Source: CAYJAD01 sp964368075
GTDB lineage: Bacteria > Desulfobacterota > Desulfovibrionia > Desulfovibrionales > Desulfovibrionaceae
Reading direction: 5' to 3'
Assembly: GCA_964368075.1 (NCBI GenBank)
Contig: CAYJAD010000035.1
Location: forward strand, 1-24,947
DNA length: 24,947 nt
Within the stretch, counting starts at the first letter, position 1; each line of letters begins with the position of its first letter. Below the pieces are notes generated by a model. That model saw only the letters and a list, made by a program, of their open reading frames with translations. It made no database searches and had not been told where the DNA came from. The position numbers and the translations under genes are program-made. Positions 23,005 through 24,947 of this stretch are shown piece by piece.

Positions 23005-23913
23005 ATGACACAAGTTCAAGCATTTTTGTTTTGGCTTGAAGTGCAGAAAGGGTATGCGCAAGCAACCCTTACGGCTTATGCTAAAGATTTGCAACAGCTA
23101 GAAATATTTTTACAACAAGAAGACATTACGCTTGAAAATGTAAAGACAATCAGTAAACAGCATTTAAGAAAATATATTGCTTTTTTGCATAGGCAAGGTA
23201 TTTCCAAAAGCTCTATGGCACGTAAACTTTCGTCCATACGGGCTTTTTTTTTATATCAGGTGCGTATGGGGATTGCAGAGTCAAATCCCATGGCTGGTTT
23301 GCGCAACCCTAAACAAGAGCAAAAGCATCCTCAAGTTCTTAATGTAGATCAGACTTTCGCCTTACTTAGCCCTTCGAAAGAAGTTTCTTTTACAGCACTT
23401 CATGTGCGTGATTTGGCTTTGGCAGAGCTATTGTATGGTTGTGGTTTACGAATTTCTGAAGCCCTTGATATTGATATAACACAGCTAGATTTACGCCAAG
23501 GCTTTTTACGAATTTTAGGGAAGGGCAGAAAGGAACGTCTTGTACCTATTACCGAAGCGGCTCAAGAATCTGTACAACAATGGCTAGAGTTGCGGCCTTC
23601 CATTGCTCAAGCACAAGAAAGAGCGCTCTTCGTAGGGGCAAGAGGCAAGCGCCTTGATAGACGTCAAGCGCACAGAATTATACAAGACCTATGTGTGAAA
23701 GCTGGTTTAAACGGAACCATATCCGCGCACAGTTTACGCCACAGTTTTGCCACACATCTTTTGGAAGCTGGGGCTGATTTACGCACAGTGCAAGAGCTAC
23801 TGGGGCATAGTAAACTTTCCACCACACAGCGCTATACCAATCTCACTCTTGAACATTTGGTACGTGTCTATGACAAAGCGCACCCTGTAGCTCAAGCGAA
23901 TAAAAACAAATAG
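23005..23913 (+). CDS. xerC: Tyrosine recombinase XerC-like
   Basis: Xer recombinases resolve chromosome dimers at dif near the terminus. The 302-residue protein has the N-terminal SAM-like DNA-binding domain (about 1-90, with the SKSSMARKLSSIRAFF helix). The catalytic domain has all expected residues: Arg in GCGLRISEALD, Lys in GKGRKERLVP, HSLRHSFATHLLEAGADLRT (His-x-x-Arg), His in LLGHSKLSTT and the nucleophile Tyr in TQRYTN. Length is standard for XerC/XerD. It starts five bases after the GGDEF stop without a Shine-Dalgarno, so translation is probably coupled. XerC against XerD is assigned by resemblance only. No dif-like site was recognised nearby. Confidence 0.88.
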   Translation: MTQVQAFLFWLEVQKGYAQATLTAYAKDLQQLEIFLQQEDITLENVKTISKQHLRKYIAFLHRQGISKSSMARKLSSIRAFFLYQVRMGIAESNPMAGLRNPKQEQKHPQVLNVDQTFALLSPSKEVSFTALHVRDLALAELLYGCGLRISEALDIDITQLDLRQGFLRILGKGRKERLVPITEAAQESVQQWLELRPSIAQAQERALFVGARGKRLDRRQAHRIIQDLCVKAGLNGTISAHSLRHSFATHLLEAGADLRTVQELLGHSKLSTTQRYTNLTLEHLVRVYDKAHPVAQANKNK

Positions 23914-23940
23914 TACAGAGTGCTCTTTTTGATCAAGTAT

Positions 23941-24915
23941 TTAAAATTTCCAGACAAAGCCCATGTTTACAATATGCTGATCATAATCATACAAATTACT
24001 GTTTGACTCATTATAGGCATATTTATAGCCCAGTTCTAGGCTAATAGCTTCATTGAGGGGAATATCAAGTGTTACACCAGCACTGATTTTATAATCATTA
24101 CGGTGCTCTGTTTCAAGATAAGTTCCTGGTCCTTGAAAATATTTACCACTATAGCTAACAAATGGGGAAAGCTTTATGTCATGTGGTAAACCTATGCTTG
24201 CATCAAGACTTACTTCAAAGCCTTCATAGGTATTTACGCTTTGTTCGGCAAAGCCACCAAGATAACGCCCACCTAATGTTATATAATGTTTTTTATCATT
24301 TGTGAAAAAGCGAATATATTGCCCTGCAGACATATACCAGCCATTATAGTCTTCGCTGTTTGAATAAGTGCGATGCGCAATATTTGCCTTGGTTAAAAGG
24401 TGCACTGTGGGAGTGATTGCATAAGCAAATTGCATTTCTGGGCCTACAGCAACGATATTTTGTTCAAAAGCATAATCAAAAATCTGAGCTCTGGCACGTA
24501 CTTCAAATAAGGTATTATTTGTAAGATGGCGCAAGCCTATAGATGTAGTTCCCCACTCAGAAGAAGATAAACCCATGTCATATAGTTTTTCGTGCGCATT
24601 ATAACGAGCGTAAAAGGCGCCATCACCCACAAGCCACCAGGGTTTATCTTTTTGAAGGCGATGATACACTGAAATTTGGCCGCCAGCATAAGCTGCCATG
24701 CTGTCTTGTGCTTTGCCATCTGTAAGGTTGACATTCCAACGCCCTAAAGAGAGGCTGTTAGATGCAGGCCCCCCATTAACATTGCTGTCATAAAGAACGC
24801 CAACGCGTAATTTTCCCGTTATTTTAGTATCACTTTCTTTGTGTAATTGTGCAGTAAGTTTTTCTTCTGCCTCTTTGGCTTTAGGATTTTTAGCTAGGTC
24901 GTGTCGACATTCACT
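23941..24915 (-). CDS. C-terminal beta-barrel of a SLAM-like (DUF560) outer-membrane protein, 5' end broken or missing
   Basis: The reverse strand encodes about 324 residues without a start: a helical, TPR-like tail (LAKNPKAKEAEEKLTAQL), then an outer-membrane barrel. The barrel has KLRVGVLYDSNVNGGP, MAAYAGGQISVYHRL, many alternating aromatic strands and the terminal VNMGFVWKF ending in Phe, the usual BAM signal. YDSNVN after a TPR tail and the final YDYDQH strand resemble surface lipoprotein assembly modifiers, which help lipoproteins reach the cell surface. The first in-frame ATG (24699) lies inside the barrel and is not the true start. Upstream, a TAA at 24916-24918 interrupts this frame. 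A neighbouring frame reads SYYYMAKVNVDTT and would join with one added base, suggesting a frameshift or an error near the sequence end. Confidence 0.7.
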   Translation of the reverse strand, partial: SECRHDLAKNPKAKEAEEKLTAQLHKESDTKITGKLRVGVLYDSNVNGGPASNSLSLGRWNVNLTDGKAQDSMAAYAGGQISVYHRLQKDKPWWLVGDGAFYARYNAHEKLYDMGLSSSEWGTTSIGLRHLTNNTLFEVRARAQIFDYAFEQNIVAVGPEMQFAYAITPTVHLLTKANIAHRTYSNSEDYNGWYMSAGQYIRFFTNDKKHYITLGGRYLGGFAEQSVNTYEGFEVSLDASIGLPHDIKLSPFVSYSGKYFQGPGTYLETEHRNDYKISAGVTLDIPLNEAISLELGYKYAYNESNSNLYDYDQHIVNMGFVWKF

Positions 24916-24947
24916 TTAGCCATATAGTAATAGCTGCAATGCATAAA

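Noticed and set aside
23914..23940. Terminator between xerC and the barrel gene
   Set aside because: AGAG-TG-CTCT followed by T residues has an impossible two-base loop, and alternative pairings are very weak.
1..24947. tRNA, rRNA, CRISPR arrays, intact insertion sequences or prophage
   Set aside because: None was seen on reading the intergenic stretches. xerC is a housekeeping-type recombinase and has no phage genes around it.

Overview
The window looks like chromosomal DNA from an AT-rich member of the Desulfovibrionaceae (sulfate- or sulfite-reducing Desulfobacterota). This is an inference from gene content and order: a short-Q-loop cytochrome bd, an xseA-xseB-ispA-dxs run, a sirohaem/haem cluster (precorrin-2 dehydrogenase, HemX-like protein, hemA) with tilS, a CgeB-type glycosyltransferase, and G-rich palindromes of a kind I recall from Desulfovibrio intergenic DNA. 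I cannot name the species.

Layout. Positions 1-271 hold the 5' end of carB on the minus strand, with a good sigma70-like promoter. A gene-poor stretch with a long inverted repeat follows, then two small secreted proteins of unknown function (697-1497, minus), then cydB and cydA (minus), with terminators behind them and a promoter at 4313-4342. Divergent from cydA is a plus-strand operon, xseA-xseB-ispA-dxs (4613-9332): exonuclease VII plus prenyl diphosphate and DOXP synthesis. It converges with a minus-strand operon at a shared bidirectional terminator. That operon, in transcription order, is a Met8-like sirohaem enzyme, a HemX/CcsA-like membrane protein, hemA, a 111-residue unknown and tilS (13753 to 9431).

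From 14162 a plus-strand pair encodes a GT9 heptosyltransferase-like enzyme and a CgeB-family glycosyltransferase. Next is a lone minus-strand polytopic membrane protein of unknown function. Then come a plus-strand CpoB-like lipoprotein overlapping dprA by one base, an AT-rich gap, a compact signalling cluster (small beta-rich protein, HDOD protein, pseudo-receiver-GGDEF protein) and xerC. The window closes with the C-terminal barrel of an outer-membrane protein resembling surface lipoprotein assembly modifiers, whose frame is broken about 30 bases before the window edge.

Most of the window is core housekeeping. I found no clear undescribed multi-gene system. The items most worth a second look are the broken SLAM-like gene, the pseudo-receiver-GGDDF/HDOD cluster, the sirohaem/haem leader with an apparent attenuator beside a G-rich palindrome, the competing hairpins before xseA, the HemX-like protein that has lost the tryptophan-rich haem motif, and the inverted repeat near carB.
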